A DNA stretch of 64,000 bases from contig OZ255620.1 of assembly GCA_965276665.1 (NCBI GenBank), positions 2,418,001-2,482,000 of the forward strand, in the 5' to 3' direction. Positions 15,641 to 24,345 of the stretch are shown here, one piece after another. The position numbers and the translations under genes were made by a program. How positions within the stretch are numbered: the first letter of the stretch is position 1; each line of letters opens with the position of its first letter. This DNA comes from CAWGJC01 sp965276665. Its GTDB lineage: Bacteria; Pseudomonadota; Alphaproteobacteria; Acetobacterales; Acetobacteraceae. The notes below the pieces were generated by a model that did no database searches, was not told the origin of the DNA, and worked only from the letters and a program-made list of their open reading frames with translations.

Positions 15641-17227
15641 TCACTTCTTCTCAATGTTCCAGTAGGAGATCACGTAGCCGCCGAGCACGCCGGAGATGTT
15701 CTTGCGGTAGGCGTTCTGCTGGTCGAACTGCCCGGCGGGAACATACGGGATGAACTGCCACATGTATGTCTGCAGCGCCGCGAAGGCGGCCTTGCGCGAG
15801 GCGTCGTCGGGGGCGGCGAGGGCGGCGTCACGCAGCTTCACGCCCTCCTCGTCGCAGGGGAAGCCAAGCTGGCTGGTGGAATGCGGACCGCAGGAGGTGT
15901 CCAGCACAGAGTTGGTCAGCGGGCTGAAGGTCGTGCCGCCCATGGAGTAGGTGGCGGCGACGTTCCAGCCGCCCTTGCCCAGCGGCAGGTTGCGGGTGTT
16001 CATTCGGGTGTAGACGGTGGCCCAGTCGCCCATCTGCAGATCGACGTTCACCCCGGCATCGCGCAGGCTCTGGGCCAGGATCTGCGACATCACGTCGCTG
16101 ATAGGCAGTTGCGGCGAGCCGACGACGACCACCTTCTGCCCCTTGTAGCCGGCCTCCGCCAGAAGCTGTTTGGCCTTGGCGATGTTGGTCTCGCGGTAAT
16201 CGTCCGACCCCACCTGCGTGCCGTAGGTCGAGCCGCAGACGCTGAACGAGTAGCAGGTGCTCCATGGCGTGTTGCCCGCCACCGCCGCCATGTATTCCTT
16301 CTGGTCGGTGAGCAGCGCCAGCGCCTGGCGCGCGCGGGGATCGTTGAACGGCGGCAGCTCGAAATTCGGCCGGATCCAGGCCACCGCCGGCAGCGAGGCC
16401 GTGCGCCGGACGGTGACGCCGTGCTGCTTCAGATAGGGCACCATGTCGGGGGTGACGGTGTCCCAGAAATCCACCTCGCCGGTCACCAGCGCGTTCGCCG
16501 CCGTCGTCGGGTCGGGCATGATGTCCCATTCCACCCGGTCAACCTTGACGACGCGCGCGCCGGCCGACCCGCTGGGCGGTTCCTTGCGCGGGATGTAGTC
16601 CGCGTTTCGCTCGAAGACGACACGGTGGCCGCTTTCCCGTTCGCTGGCGACATATCGGAACGGCCCGGAACCGATCGGATCGGTCAACGGCTTGGAGGAA
16701 TCGCGGGTGGCGTCGGCCTCGCGCATGATGCCGGCGATCGGCGCACCGGCGCCGCCGAGCAGGAATTCCAGCAGCCCGAAAGGCTGTTTCAGGGTGAGCG
16801 TGAAGGTCAGCGGATTGACGATGCTCATCGACGCCAGCCTGGATTTGAGCTGGCCGCCGGGCGAGCTGTCGTTCATCCAGTGGGTGAGCGAGGCGGTGAC
16901 GTCGCGCGTGGTGACGAGGCTGCCGTCCTGGAATTTCAGGCCCTGGCGCAGGGTGAAGGTGTAGGTCAGCCGGTCCGGACTGATGACTTCCTTGTCCACC
17001 ATCATCGGTTGCGGCGCCAGCGAATCGTCGAGCGCATAGAGCGTGTCGAACACCATCTGCGCGTAGATGCGTCCGATCTGGTTGGAGGCTTTGGTCGGAT
17101 CCAGCTCCGCGACATCGGCGCTGGGCACCACGCGGAGGATTTTCCGGGAGTCTTCGGCGCGCGCCGCCGGCCCGACGAGGCCGAGCAGGCCGCAGAACAA
17201 CGCAGCCGCGATATGAATCTTTGACAT
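15641..17227 (-). CDS. ABC transporter family 5 (peptide/opine-type) substrate-binding protein
   Basis: A 528-residue periplasmic binding protein. The signal peptide is MSKIHIAAALFCGLLGLVG up to the ARAED site. Family 5 marks include LRVVPSADVAELDPTKASNQ, YTFTLRQGLKFQDGS, DPIGSGPFRYV and a two-Cys loop TCYSFSVCGSTYG. It leads the minus-strand set with the Rieske and amidohydrolase genes, so it probably captures their substrate. No family 5 permease or ATPase gene lies nearby, so it must use subunits encoded elsewhere. Confidence 0.87.
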   Translation of the reverse strand: MSKIHIAAALFCGLLGLVGPAARAEDSRKILRVVPSADVAELDPTKASNQIGRIYAQMVFDTLYALDDSLAPQPMMVDKEVISPDRLTYTFTLRQGLKFQDGSLVTTRDVTASLTHWMNDSSPGGQLKSRLASMSIVNPLTFTLTLKQPFGLLEFLLGGAGAPIAGIMREADATRDSSKPLTDPIGSGPFRYVASERESGHRVVFERNADYIPRKEPPSGSAGARVVKVDRVEWDIMPDPTTAANALVTGEVDFWDTVTPDMVPYLKQHGVTVRRTASLPAVAWIRPNFELPPFNDPRARQALALLTDQKEYMAAVAGNTPWSTCYSFSVCGSTYGTQVGSDDYRETNIAKAKQLLAEAGYKGQKVVVVGSPQLPISDVMSQILAQSLRDAGVNVDLQMGDWATVYTRMNTRNLPLGKGGWNVAATYSMGGTTFSPLTNSVLDTSCGPHSTSQLGFPCDEEGVKLRDAALAAPDDASRKAAFAALQTYMWQFIPYVPAGQFDQQNAYRKNISGVLGGYVISYWNIEKK

Positions 17228-17400
17228 ACGGTCCCGACTCCCTCGGTTGCTGGTATGCCGTAGGCCCAGTTCGAGCGCAGCGTGTTGATCGCGACAGCGT
17301 AGATACGGCACGGCGATGCCGCAAGCTCTCGTCGCCTCTGCGATACGGACGAATTCCGGGCGCCCAAGCTTCAGCATGCGATTCAGCGCACGGACGGCAA

Positions 17401-17452
17401 ATCCAACTTCGGTCGCTTGGCGCGCAGAGCGCGTTTCCGAACAGGCTCTCAG
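17401..17452. repeat. Repeat family A, partial copy
   Basis: CGCGCAGAGCGCG then TTTCCGAACAGGCTCTC repeats the right half of the element at 51.3-51.5 kb. As in the copies at 6.5 and 51.47 kb, it abuts the stop codon of a minus-strand gene, here the YdcZ-type transporter. The rest of the gap up to 17,228 shows no gene. Confidence 0.6.
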
Positions 17453-17904
17453 AACATGGCGATCAGGACGATGCCGCCGGTCATCAGCGCGCCGCCGATG
17501 ATGCGCCAGATGTTCAGGCTGTGTTGCTCGATGCCGAACAGGCCGAAGTGATCAACGGCCAGCGACATCAGGATATTCGCCGTGATGGTCAGGCCGGCGA
17601 ACGGGCCGGCGCCGATCTTGTCGACGAACATCAGGCCCATGATGACGGCAAAGGCACCCAGCAGGCCGCCGAGCGGCGCCCACCACGGCATCGCGCTGAT
17701 CCCCTTCATCGAGGGCATTGGGTTGGGCAGGCATAGCCAGAGCACGAGCAGGAGGGCCACGACCGGCAGGAACGAGACGGTGCTGGCGAGCCAGGGATTT
17801 TCCAGCGACTTGCGGAGCGCGCCGTTCATCGGCGGCCCCCAGGCTTGCAGGGCACCCGCGATCAGGATGAGCGGATAAAGCCAGGCCGAGCCGATGTTCT
17901 GCAT
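17449..17904 (-). CDS. YdcZ/DUF606-type small DMT-superfamily transporter
   Basis: A 151-residue membrane protein with about five hydrophobic segments, opening with WLYPLILIAGALQAWG and containing PWLASTVSFLPVVALLLVL and GGLLGAFAVIMGLMFVDKIG. Size and the G-x2-GAFxV pattern fit the DUF606 (YdcZ) half-size DMT family, which works as a dimer or with a paired half. Substrate unknown. It follows the ArsB-like gene with a 22-bp gap and is probably the last gene of that operon. Confidence 0.75.
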   Translation of the reverse strand: MQNIGSAWLYPLILIAGALQAWGPPMNGALRKSLENPWLASTVSFLPVVALLLVLWLCLPNPMPSMKGISAMPWWAPLGGLLGAFAVIMGLMFVDKIGAGPFAGLTITANILMSLAVDHFGLFGIEQHSLNIWRIIGGALMTGGIVLIAMF

Positions 17905-17926
17905 GTCTGTTGGTCTCCGGGATGGT

Positions 17927-19192
17927 TCAGCCGAACGCGAAGGCACCTGCGATCGCGAGCAGGAGGGCCGGCGGCATGACCAGGACGCCGAGCTTGAGGA
18001 AGGCCCAGGCGCTCACGCTCTGGCCTTCGCGCTTCAGCGCGGTCAGCCACAGGATGGTGGCCAGCGAGCCGGTGACCGACAGGTTCGGCCCGAGATCGAC
18101 GCCGATCAGCACGGCGCTGCGCACGTGATCGGGCACGTTCGCCATCTCCACCACGCGCCCGGCGACTAAGCCCGCGGGGAGGTTGTTGACCAGGTTGCAG
18201 CCGATCGCGAGCACCACGCCGGACGCCCAGGCCGCCAGCGTCGCCGATTGCTGGACCAACCCCTGAAGGAGTGCGGACAGCTCGCGCGTCACGCCGGTCT
18301 TCTCCAGCGATTCCACGAGCACGAACAGCCCGGCCACGAGCGGCAGCACGCCCCAGGAGACGTTCTTCGCGACATCGGTGGCGCCGCATTTGGAGCGTGT
18401 CAGCACCAGAATCGCGGTGCCCAGGCCGGCCAGGAAGGTCGGCAAACCGAGCTGGATGTCGAAGCCGGAGGAGACCAGCAGCACGATGGCGGTCATGCCG
18501 ATCCCGAAGGCCGCCATCTTGCCGGCGGCGGACAGCTCGGGGAGCTCGATATCGGCGGAGATATCCTGCCGAAGATCGCTACGCTGGCTCCAGCGCAGCA
18601 CGGCGTAGGTGGCCAGGACGGAGAGCAGAGATGGCAGCGCGTAACGCGGCAGCCATTGCAGCAGCGGCGGCATGTGGCTGCCGTAGATGATCAGGTTCGC
18701 CGGGTTGGAGATCGGCAGCACGAAACTCGCCGCGTTCGCGATGAAGGCGCAGATGAGCAGGTAGGGCAAGGGCTTGTCCGCTTTGGCGGCCTTCGCCACG
18801 GCGGCGACCGCCGGCGTCAGCACGACTGCTGTCGCGTCGTTCGACAGGAACACGGTCACGACCGTGCCGACCGCGAAGACGAGCGTGAACAGGCGCGTGG
18901 CCGAGCCCTTTGCCAGAGCGGCGGCGCGCGCCGCCAGCCAGTCGAACAGCCCTTCCTGCCGCGCCAGTTCGGACAGCAGCATCATGCCAATCAGGAACAG
19001 GTAGACATCAGTGCCCTTGGTGATGCCAGAGAGGGCGTCGGCCGCACTTAGGAGGCCGAGCGCCACGAGCAGCCCCGCCCCGCCCACCGCCCAGATGAAT
19101 TCCGGCCACGAGAAAGGGCGGATGATGACCCCGGCCGTGGCGGCGCCGGCGATGCCCCAGGTGGTCCAGGGCGAGGCGAGCAACGCCTGCAT
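17927..19192 (-). CDS. ArsB/NhaD (ion transporter superfamily) carrier
   Basis: A 421-residue carrier with about eleven membrane spans. The pattern VFLSNDATAVVLTPAVAAVA in the first half and NLVNNLPAGLVAG in the second are the paired re-entrant motifs of the ArsB/NhaD/CitM superfamily (NDATALxxTP and NNxPA). It may export arsenite or exchange sodium and protons; the sequence does not decide which. The ATG at 19192 overlaps the upstream MFS stop as ATGA. The long reading frame that continues upstream is the shadow of the next gene. Confidence 0.83.
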   Translation of the reverse strand: MQALLASPWTTWGIAGAATAGVIIRPFSWPEFIWAVGGAGLLVALGLLSAADALSGITKGTDVYLFLIGMMLLSELARQEGLFDWLAARAAALAKGSATRLFTLVFAVGTVVTVFLSNDATAVVLTPAVAAVAKAAKADKPLPYLLICAFIANAASFVLPISNPANLIIYGSHMPPLLQWLPRYALPSLLSVLATYAVLRWSQRSDLRQDISADIELPELSAAGKMAAFGIGMTAIVLLVSSGFDIQLGLPTFLAGLGTAILVLTRSKCGATDVAKNVSWGVLPLVAGLFVLVESLEKTGVTRELSALLQGLVQQSATLAAWASGVVLAIGCNLVNNLPAGLVAGRVVEMANVPDHVRSAVLIGVDLGPNLSVTGSLATILWLTALKREGQSVSAWAFLKLGVLVMPPALLLAIAGAFAFG

Positions 19193-20472
19193 CAAGCGGT
19201 CGCCACACGGGGGCCAGCGACGGCGTCGCCTGCCGTGCCGGCCGCGCGCGTCTCGGGCATCAGCAGGGCGAAGAACCCGAGCGCCGCGAGGGCGATGCCG
19301 GCCAGGTAGAGGAACCCGGCCGGGTAGCCGAGCCACTGCACGACGTAGCCGGACGTCGCGTTGCTGAGCGCGGCGCCCACGCCGACGGCCAGCGCGGTCA
19401 GCCCCTGCGCCAGATTGAACCGGCCGGTGCCGCGCATGAGGTCGGCCGCGATCAGGACCGAGATGACGCCGAAGATGCCGGCCGCCACACCGTCCAGCAA
19501 TTGGATCGCGACGACACCGACGGGGCTGGTGGTGAACGAGAACAGCACGCCGCGCACCGGCAGCACGGCCAAGGCGACGAGGAAGATCGTCTTGCGCCCG
19601 ACGCCGCGCGCCGACGCCCGACCGACCGACCACGCCACGCCCACCATGACGAGCTGGGCGGCGATGATGCAGGCGGATAGGGCGATCGTGTCCGAGCCCG
19701 GGTGCTTCTGTGCCAGCACCTGGCCGGCCATCGGCAGCATCGCCGCATTGCCGAAGTGGAACAGCACGACCGAGGCCAGGAACACGCGCAAGTCGCGCCG
19801 GCCCAGCAGCTCCCGAAACGCGATCGGCTTGCCGCCCTCGGCCGCGTCCTCGCCGCCGCGCGCGCGTTCGTGGTCGATCTCGCGCGGGTTGATGAGCGTG
19901 ACCACGACGGCGCTGGCGACCGCGAACGCGCACACGAGATAGAAGATCCAGTGATAGCCGACGTACTGGCCCAGCACGCCAGCGAGCCCGGCGGCGACGA
20001 AGTTGCCGCCATGGTTGAAGCTCTCGTTGCGGCTGATCCGCGCGTCGAGCAGCCGGCGGCCGACGAGGCCGAGCGACAGCGCCGCGATGGCGGGCGGGAT
20101 CACCGCGGAGGCGGCGCCGAGCGTCGCCTGCGCCGCGACCACGGTCGCGAAGCGCGGGAACAGGACGATCATCAGGCACCCGGTCGCGACCATCAGCCCC
20201 GAGGCCGCGATCAGCAGACGCTTCGCCTTCGCGCCGTCCACCAGCAACCCGGCCGGGATCTGGCAGATGGCGGCGGCGACCGAGGACGCCGCCATGGCGA
20301 TGCCGATGGCTCCGGCGTTCCAGTGCTCGCCGCCCTTGAGGAACACGGACAGGTACGGCCCTAGGCCGTCCCGCACGTCCGCCATGAGGAAGTTGATGCC
20401 GTCGAGGCCGCGGAGCGACCGCGCCGACGGCTGACCCTGCTCCTGCGAGGGCTGGCCGCGATCGTCGGTCAC
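19192..20472 (-). CDS. MFS transporter
   Basis: A 426-residue major facilitator with twelve predicted spans. MFS motif A-like text is found at GLLVDGAKAKRLLI after span 2, and a central cytoplasmic loop at RGGEDAAEGGKPIAFRELLG separates the halves. The start is GTG at 20472, coupled to the phosphoesterase stop as GTGA. The N-terminus (DDRGQPSQEQGQPSARSL) is polar, as expected inside the cell. The substrate is unknown; its place before an ArsB-like carrier suggests a shared efflux or resistance role. Confidence 0.82.
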   Translation of the reverse strand: MTDDRGQPSQEQGQPSARSLRGLDGINFLMADVRDGLGPYLSVFLKGGEHWNAGAIGIAMAASSVAAAICQIPAGLLVDGAKAKRLLIAASGLMVATGCLMIVLFPRFATVVAAQATLGAASAVIPPAIAALSLGLVGRRLLDARISRNESFNHGGNFVAAGLAGVLGQYVGYHWIFYLVCAFAVASAVVVTLINPREIDHERARGGEDAAEGGKPIAFRELLGRRDLRVFLASVVLFHFGNAAMLPMAGQVLAQKHPGSDTIALSACIIAAQLVMVGVAWSVGRASARGVGRKTIFLVALAVLPVRGVLFSFTTSPVGVVAIQLLDGVAAGIFGVISVLIAADLMRGTGRFNLAQGLTALAVGVGAALSNATSGYVVQWLGYPAGFLYLAGIALAALGFFALLMPETRAAGTAGDAVAGPRVATA

Positions 20473-21581
20473 CACTTCCGCCCGTTGCGGTTCGGTCCGA
20501 GCTGGGTGCCGACGATGCCCCGCTCGGGCCACGCCTCGACCCGATCGGCATCGCTGCCATCGGCCCGGCGTTTCGGGGGCACCCATCCAGTACCGGCCGG
20601 CTCGACCTGATCCTCGTCCAGACAGCCGTTCGCATCACGAGCGCGCACGGCGACCCGGCTCGCGCCGGCCGAGATCGGCGCTTCCCATAGCGCCGGGTGG
20701 CTTGGCGCGGGCCGCATGGGCGTCCAGGTGCCGTCATCGACTCGCCTCTCGACGGCGGTCATCGGGGCGTCCCCGAGCACCTTGGCCCGAACCACGGTTG
20801 CGCCGCCGTCATTCCGGTTCGCTTCCGTGGCCAGTCGCCGATCGGTCGGACGCGTGATGAGGACGAACGGCCACGCCGCATCCAGCGGCTTGAAGCGCCA
20901 GCTCACCCCGCGCCCATCGACGGCGGCGATCGAGAAACCCGGCGGCCCTTCCTCGATCTGTCCGGTCGAGCGCGTCGCCATGAAGATCGTGGCGCCGTCA
21001 TTGGCCAGCTCGTTGTAGTGCGTGTGGCCCATGTCCACGCAGGTGACGTGCGGCTTGGCCAGCAGCGCGCCGAGCCGCTCCGCGCCCTCGCGCAGGTCGG
21101 CCGGGTAGGTGTGCATGAAAACGACCGCGTCCTGGCCTGCCGCCTCGGCTTCCTCCAGCTCGCGTTCGGCCCAGGCAAGCTGTGCGTCGCCCAGCCGGAA
21201 ATCGGGGCCTCCGGTGCCCACGGAGACGACATCCAGGAACAGGCAGCGATGCCCGCGCGCGGTGACGGCCTTCGGCAGGCGCTCCGCGCCGAGCACGTCG
21301 TGGAAGGCATCCAGCGCGCGCGGCTTGAAGTCGTGGTCGCCCGGCAGGATGTGCAGAGGCATCCGCAATGGGGCGACCGCATCGCGCACGAGGCGGAACT
21401 GCTCCGGCGTGCCGCCGTCGGCATTGTCGCCAGGCAGCAGGGCAAAATCGACGCTGCTATTCGGCAAGCCCTTCGCCAGAGCGACGATGCGCTTCAGGTC
21501 CAGGTAGTTCTGCTCGGTTTCCTGCGTGATGTGCAGGTCGCCGATATGCAGCCAGCTCAACACGTCATGTCCGTCCGGCAT
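20469..21581 (-). CDS. Calcineurin-like metallophosphoesterase
   Basis: A 370-residue protein with the metallophosphoesterase ligand set in order: WLHIGDLHI (D-x-H), LLPGDNADGG (GD), LPGDHDFK (GDHD, in place of GNHD), VVFMHTYPAD and MGHTHYNEL (GHTH). The N-terminal 230 residues are the catalytic domain; the C-terminal 130 residues look beta-rich, with a possible Ig-like segment from VSWRFKPLD to RVAVRARDANG. No signal peptide is seen, so it is probably cytosolic. It may act on phosphodiesters or cyclic nucleotides. It is translationally coupled to the MFS gene. Confidence 0.87.
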   Translation of the reverse strand: MPDGHDVLSWLHIGDLHITQETEQNYLDLKRIVALAKGLPNSSVDFALLPGDNADGGTPEQFRLVRDAVAPLRMPLHILPGDHDFKPRALDAFHDVLGAERLPKAVTARGHRCLFLDVVSVGTGGPDFRLGDAQLAWAERELEEAEAAGQDAVVFMHTYPADLREGAERLGALLAKPHVTCVDMGHTHYNELANDGATIFMATRSTGQIEEGPPGFSIAAVDGRGVSWRFKPLDAAWPFVLITRPTDRRLATEANRNDGGATVVRAKVLGDAPMTAVERRVDDGTWTPMRPAPSHPALWEAPISAGASRVAVRARDANGCLDEDQVEPAGTGWVPPKRRADGSDADRVEAWPERGIVGTQLGPNRNGRKW

Positions 21582-21647
21582 GGGCCGTCTCCATCATGCA
21601 GGAGGCCGGGCGCAGCAGCGGGCGCCCGGCCTCCGTTTCGGTGTCGC

Positions 21648-22304
21648 TCAGAGCGGATGTGCGGCGTCGGAGTTGCCGCCGCGCGGGCCAGCAAGGTGCG
21701 GCTTGGGCTCCTTGTGCCTGTCCTTCGGCTTCTTGGCTTCCAGCTTGCGCAGATCGTCCGCCGACGTTCCGATCTCCTGCACCGCGATGACCGTGCCGTG
21801 CGGGGTCACCAGGCCATCGCCGCGCAGCAGCACCGGCGCGTTCGGTGCCAACATGCCCGCGACCGCCTCGGCGGCATGCGGCGGGAAGCGTCCGGCGCGG
21901 CCATCCTCCAGCAATACGCCACGCACCTCGCCTTTCGGGCCGTGCAGGACCTGCCGCACCACGCCTCGCGCCTCCATCGGGGTGCGCTTGGCATGGGCCG
22001 CCTTGCGGGCCGCCTTCCGGCCTTGCGCATCGTCAGGTGGCCCGGCATCGACAATGCGGGCGCCCTCCTCCGGCGCGACCGAAACCGCCGCGACCATCGC
22101 GACGCCGCGCGGCCGCACGCCGCGGACATGGACGGTGCCGCCCGGCCAGACGGCCGCCAGCACATCTCCGCCCATGTGCGGGGGGAAGTGAACTTCCGTG
22201 CCGTCCGCGAGGACGAGGCCGTCGGCCTCGCCCTCCCCGTTCAGCAGGAAGCAGCCCACCACGCCGGAGATCTCCGGCAGGTGATCGGGATCGATCCAAT
22301 GCAT
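21648..22304 (-). CDS. Cytosolic protein with two OB-like repeats (unknown function)
   Basis: A 218-residue protein without a signal peptide. Two copies of an approximately 60-residue unit are visible: GEADGLVLADGTEVHFPPHM followed by LAAVWPGGTVHVRG, and GEVRGVLLEDGRAGRFPPHA followed by LAPNAPVLLRGDG. The unit resembles OB-fold-like DUF5666-type domains. The middle is Lys/Arg-rich (KAARKAAHAKR) and the tail is basic. It shares the unit with the secreted protein encoded upstream, with which it overlaps by 64 bp. No function is known; the repeats suggest binding of a ligand, metal or nucleic acid. Confidence 0.7.
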   Translation of the reverse strand: MHWIDPDHLPEISGVVGCFLLNGEGEADGLVLADGTEVHFPPHMGGDVLAAVWPGGTVHVRGVRPRGVAMVAAVSVAPEEGARIVDAGPPDDAQGRKAARKAAHAKRTPMEARGVVRQVLHGPKGEVRGVLLEDGRAGRFPPHAAEAVAGMLAPNAPVLLRGDGLVTPHGTVIAVQEIGTSADDLRKLEAKKPKDRHKEPKPHLAGPRGGNSDAAHPL

Positions 22305-23068
22305 CGCGCTGTTCCTGTTGGCTGGTTACGGCTTCGCCGGGGGGCGCCGCCCGGGCCGCCGGGCGGCGGGGGCGGCGCGTCGGGACCGGGCGCCATGCCC
22401 GGTCCGCCAGGCGGCGGCGGGCGATGGCCGGGACGCGGCGGCGGGGGAACGGCAACCTGGCTGAGATGGCCAGCGTCGGGTCCGATCGACCGCGCCTCAA
22501 TCACGCGGCCGAGCGGACCTTCGATCCCCTGCCCCTGCACCGTCACGGCCGCGCCCGCCGTCAGCACCGCGGCGAGCCTCGTCGCCTCCGGCGGCGGCAG
22601 ACGGACGATGGTGCCGTCCTCCAGCAACACCCCGTTCAAGTCGCCACGCGGGCCATGCAGCTGCGCCTTGATGCGGCCCGTCGCATTCAGCGTTTGCTGC
22701 GCATCGCGAGACCCAGGCGGCCCGCCGGCGCCGGTCTCCGTCACGGTGTCGCCGGTTGCGTCGTTCTTGACCGACATGGCCCGCACCATCGGGATGGCGC
22801 GCGCCTTCAGGCCACGGATCGTGACGGCGTCGCCGGGCTTCACCGCGTACACGAGCTGTGTGCCGAGATGCGGGGGCAGATGCACCTCCGTCCCGTCCGC
22901 CAGGATCAGCCCGTCCACGTCGCCGCGCGGCGTCAGGCTGTATTCTGCGACCCTGCCCCGTATCGCCGGCAACTGCGCCGGGTCGTAGATCGCCGCATTT
23001 TGCGCGACCGCTGCACCAACACCGCCCGCGAGCAGCGTGGCGGCCAGCAGCCAATGTCTGGTTCTCAT
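22241..23068 (-). CDS. Secreted protein with two OB-like repeats and Pro-rich tail (unknown function)
   Basis: A 275-residue protein with a Sec signal (HWLLAATLLAGGVGAAVAQ). Two units match those of the next protein: GDVDGLILADGTEVHLPPHL with VKPGDAVTIRGLKA, and GDLNGVLLEDGTIVRLPPPE with LTAGAAVTVQGQG. A Pro/Gly-rich tail follows from about residue 208. The last roughly 30 residues (RRSRNQPTGTARCIG onward) overlap the next gene out of frame; a one-base change in the GC-rich tail would end the protein at PPAKP instead, so a frameshift or sequencing error is possible. It heads the block leading to the phosphoesterase and two carriers. Confidence 0.7.
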   Translation of the reverse strand: MRTRHWLLAATLLAGGVGAAVAQNAAIYDPAQLPAIRGRVAEYSLTPRGDVDGLILADGTEVHLPPHLGTQLVYAVKPGDAVTIRGLKARAIPMVRAMSVKNDATGDTVTETGAGGPPGSRDAQQTLNATGRIKAQLHGPRGDLNGVLLEDGTIVRLPPPEATRLAAVLTAGAAVTVQGQGIEGPLGRVIEARSIGPDAGHLSQVAVPPPPRPGHRPPPPGGPGMAPGPDAPPPPPGGPGGAPRRSRNQPTGTARCIGSIPITCRRSPAWWAASC

Positions 23069-23265
23069 GTTCGTCTCCGTCTTCAGGGCTTCAGGCCCAT
23101 CCGACGGATTGCAAGCACTGTGCCAGTGCTAATCCATTGTTTCTGCTTACCTGGCGCTGACTTCAAAGCCGCCGACGAGTCTTCTTCGGGGACGCTGGAT
23201 GTCCCCTTATGGGACCGGCGGGTTCGGCGGGACTGGGCTGCTCAGGAAAGCCAGGTCGCCGGCGG

Positions 23266-23287
23266 CGACTTAACTGAAAATGCTCTA
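23266..23287. repeat. Repeat family B, half copy
   Basis: GCGACTTAACTGAAAATGCT followed by CTAG repeats the right arm of the palindromic element at 12.9 kb. No matching left arm was found within 150 bp. The stop codon of the SnoaL-like gene (TAG on the minus strand) lies inside the repeat, so the repeat appears to supply it. Confidence 0.6.
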
Positions 23288-23659
23288 GGCGGCATCCTGG
23301 ATGTCGAAGCGAGCCACCTTGCCCTCTCGAAGACGGAAAACGTGTCCGACCGTCTTGTCCTTCAACCCGTGCGTCTGTCCCTGGAGCGGTTTGCCTTCGA
23401 GATCGCGGACGGACTGCCGGACCTCCGCGATGATCGCGCCATCCGCAGCCCGACGAAAGCCCACAGGCTCGACGTGCGGACTGACCATGGTCCACTGGCG
23501 CGTCCAGTACTCGCGTACGGCCTCGCGGCCATGGACGTGGCCCCCATCCATACCGTTGGCCCAGGCGACATCATCGGTGAGCACGGTCAGCACGCCGTCT
23601 ATGTCCCGCGCGTTGAAGCGATCGTAGATGCGTTCAAGAATTTTGACGTCGTCGTCCAT
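23285..23659 (-). CDS. SnoaL-like (NTF2 fold) protein
   Basis: A 124-residue nuclear-transport-factor-2 fold protein: DVKILERIYDRFNARDIDGV at the start, DDVAWANGMDGGHVHGREAV in the middle, and a C-terminal strand HVFRLREGKVARFD. The order is standard for SnoaL-like isomerases and unassigned polyketide-cyclase-like proteins. AAGGAGA upstream supports the start at 23659. The gene is divergent from a MarR-type regulator and is probably its target. Confidence 0.8.
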   Translation of the reverse strand: MDDDVKILERIYDRFNARDIDGVLTVLTDDVAWANGMDGGHVHGREAVREYWTRQWTMVSPHVEPVGFRRAADGAIIAEVRQSVRDLEGKPLQGQTHGLKDKTVGHVFRLREGKVARFDIQDAA

Positions 23660-23710
23660 TGGGTCTCTCCTTGTATTGTGCGGGTGTTGCGTTGAGGACA
23701 ACGCCCTTTA

Positions 23711-23724
23711 CATATGCACGTATG
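23711..23724. promoter_or_regulatory. Possible MarR operator
   Basis: CATATGCACGTATG is an imperfect palindrome in the 100-bp divergent gap between the SnoaL-like gene and the MarR-type gene. Its CATA/TATG outer arms and position suit a MarR dimer site controlling both genes. Assignment rests on symmetry and position only. Confidence 0.4.
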
Positions 23725-23759
23725 CGTCAGCGCGCGGGTGGGTGCAAGGGCGAGGTGCG

Positions 23760-24239
23760 GTGGACCTAGATGTGCTCTCGACGCCTGGGCACCTGATCAG
23801 CCTCGCGGCGCGCGGGTTCGCCCGCCTCAGCGAAGCGCGGCTCAAGCCGCTTGGCTTTGGCGTCGGACATCTGCCAGTGCTGGTCGCGCTCCAGGATGGC
23901 CGGGCAAGCACGCAACGTGATCTCGCCCGCTTCGCCAAGATCGAGCAGCCGCCGATGGCACAGATGCTCGCCCGCATGGAGCGGGACGGGCTGATCAAGC
24001 GCGCGCCTGACCCGGCCGATGGGCGCAGCAGCCGCATCACACTGACGGAGGTCGCAGAAGCGCGCCTGCCGGACGCGGTTGCCGCCTTGCTCCGGGGTAA
24101 TCGTGCGGTACTGCGCGACTTCACGGACGAGGAGGCCGGGCTGCTCGTTGCCCTGCTAACGCGCCTGATCGCAAACCTCGATCAGGTCGCGAGCGTCGAA
24201 GCGTCGCCCGGCATGCCGATTTCTGAGAAAGGGGACTGA
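23760..24239 (+). CDS. MarR-family transcriptional regulator
   Basis: A 159-residue winged-helix regulator. Helix-turn-helix region is TQRDLARFAKIEQPPMAQML then ARMERDGLIKRAPDPADGRS, ending with the wing RSSRITLTE, the normal MarR signature. The chosen start is GTG at 23760 with AAGGGCGAGG upstream; the frame extends further without family resemblance. It is divergent from the SnoaL-like gene and probably represses it and itself. Confidence 0.88.
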   Translation: MDLDVLSTPGHLISLAARGFARLSEARLKPLGFGVGHLPVLVALQDGRASTQRDLARFAKIEQPPMAQMLARMERDGLIKRAPDPADGRSSRITLTEVAEARLPDAVAALLRGNRAVLRDFTDEEAGLLVALLTRLIANLDQVASVEASPGMPISEKGD

Positions 24240-24345
24240 CCGGACAATCCGTCGGCAGGCTGATTGCGTCCGAACCCTCAATCGATCCCGCAGTTCTTCG
24301 CAGACCTGGCGCAGCATCGCAGCGCTGCCCGGGCTGACCACGGGA

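Noticed and set aside
19193..20737. A long N-terminal extension of the ArsB-like gene
   Set aside because: It reads the MFS gene and part of the phosphoesterase gene in a wrong frame; the carrier starts at 19192.
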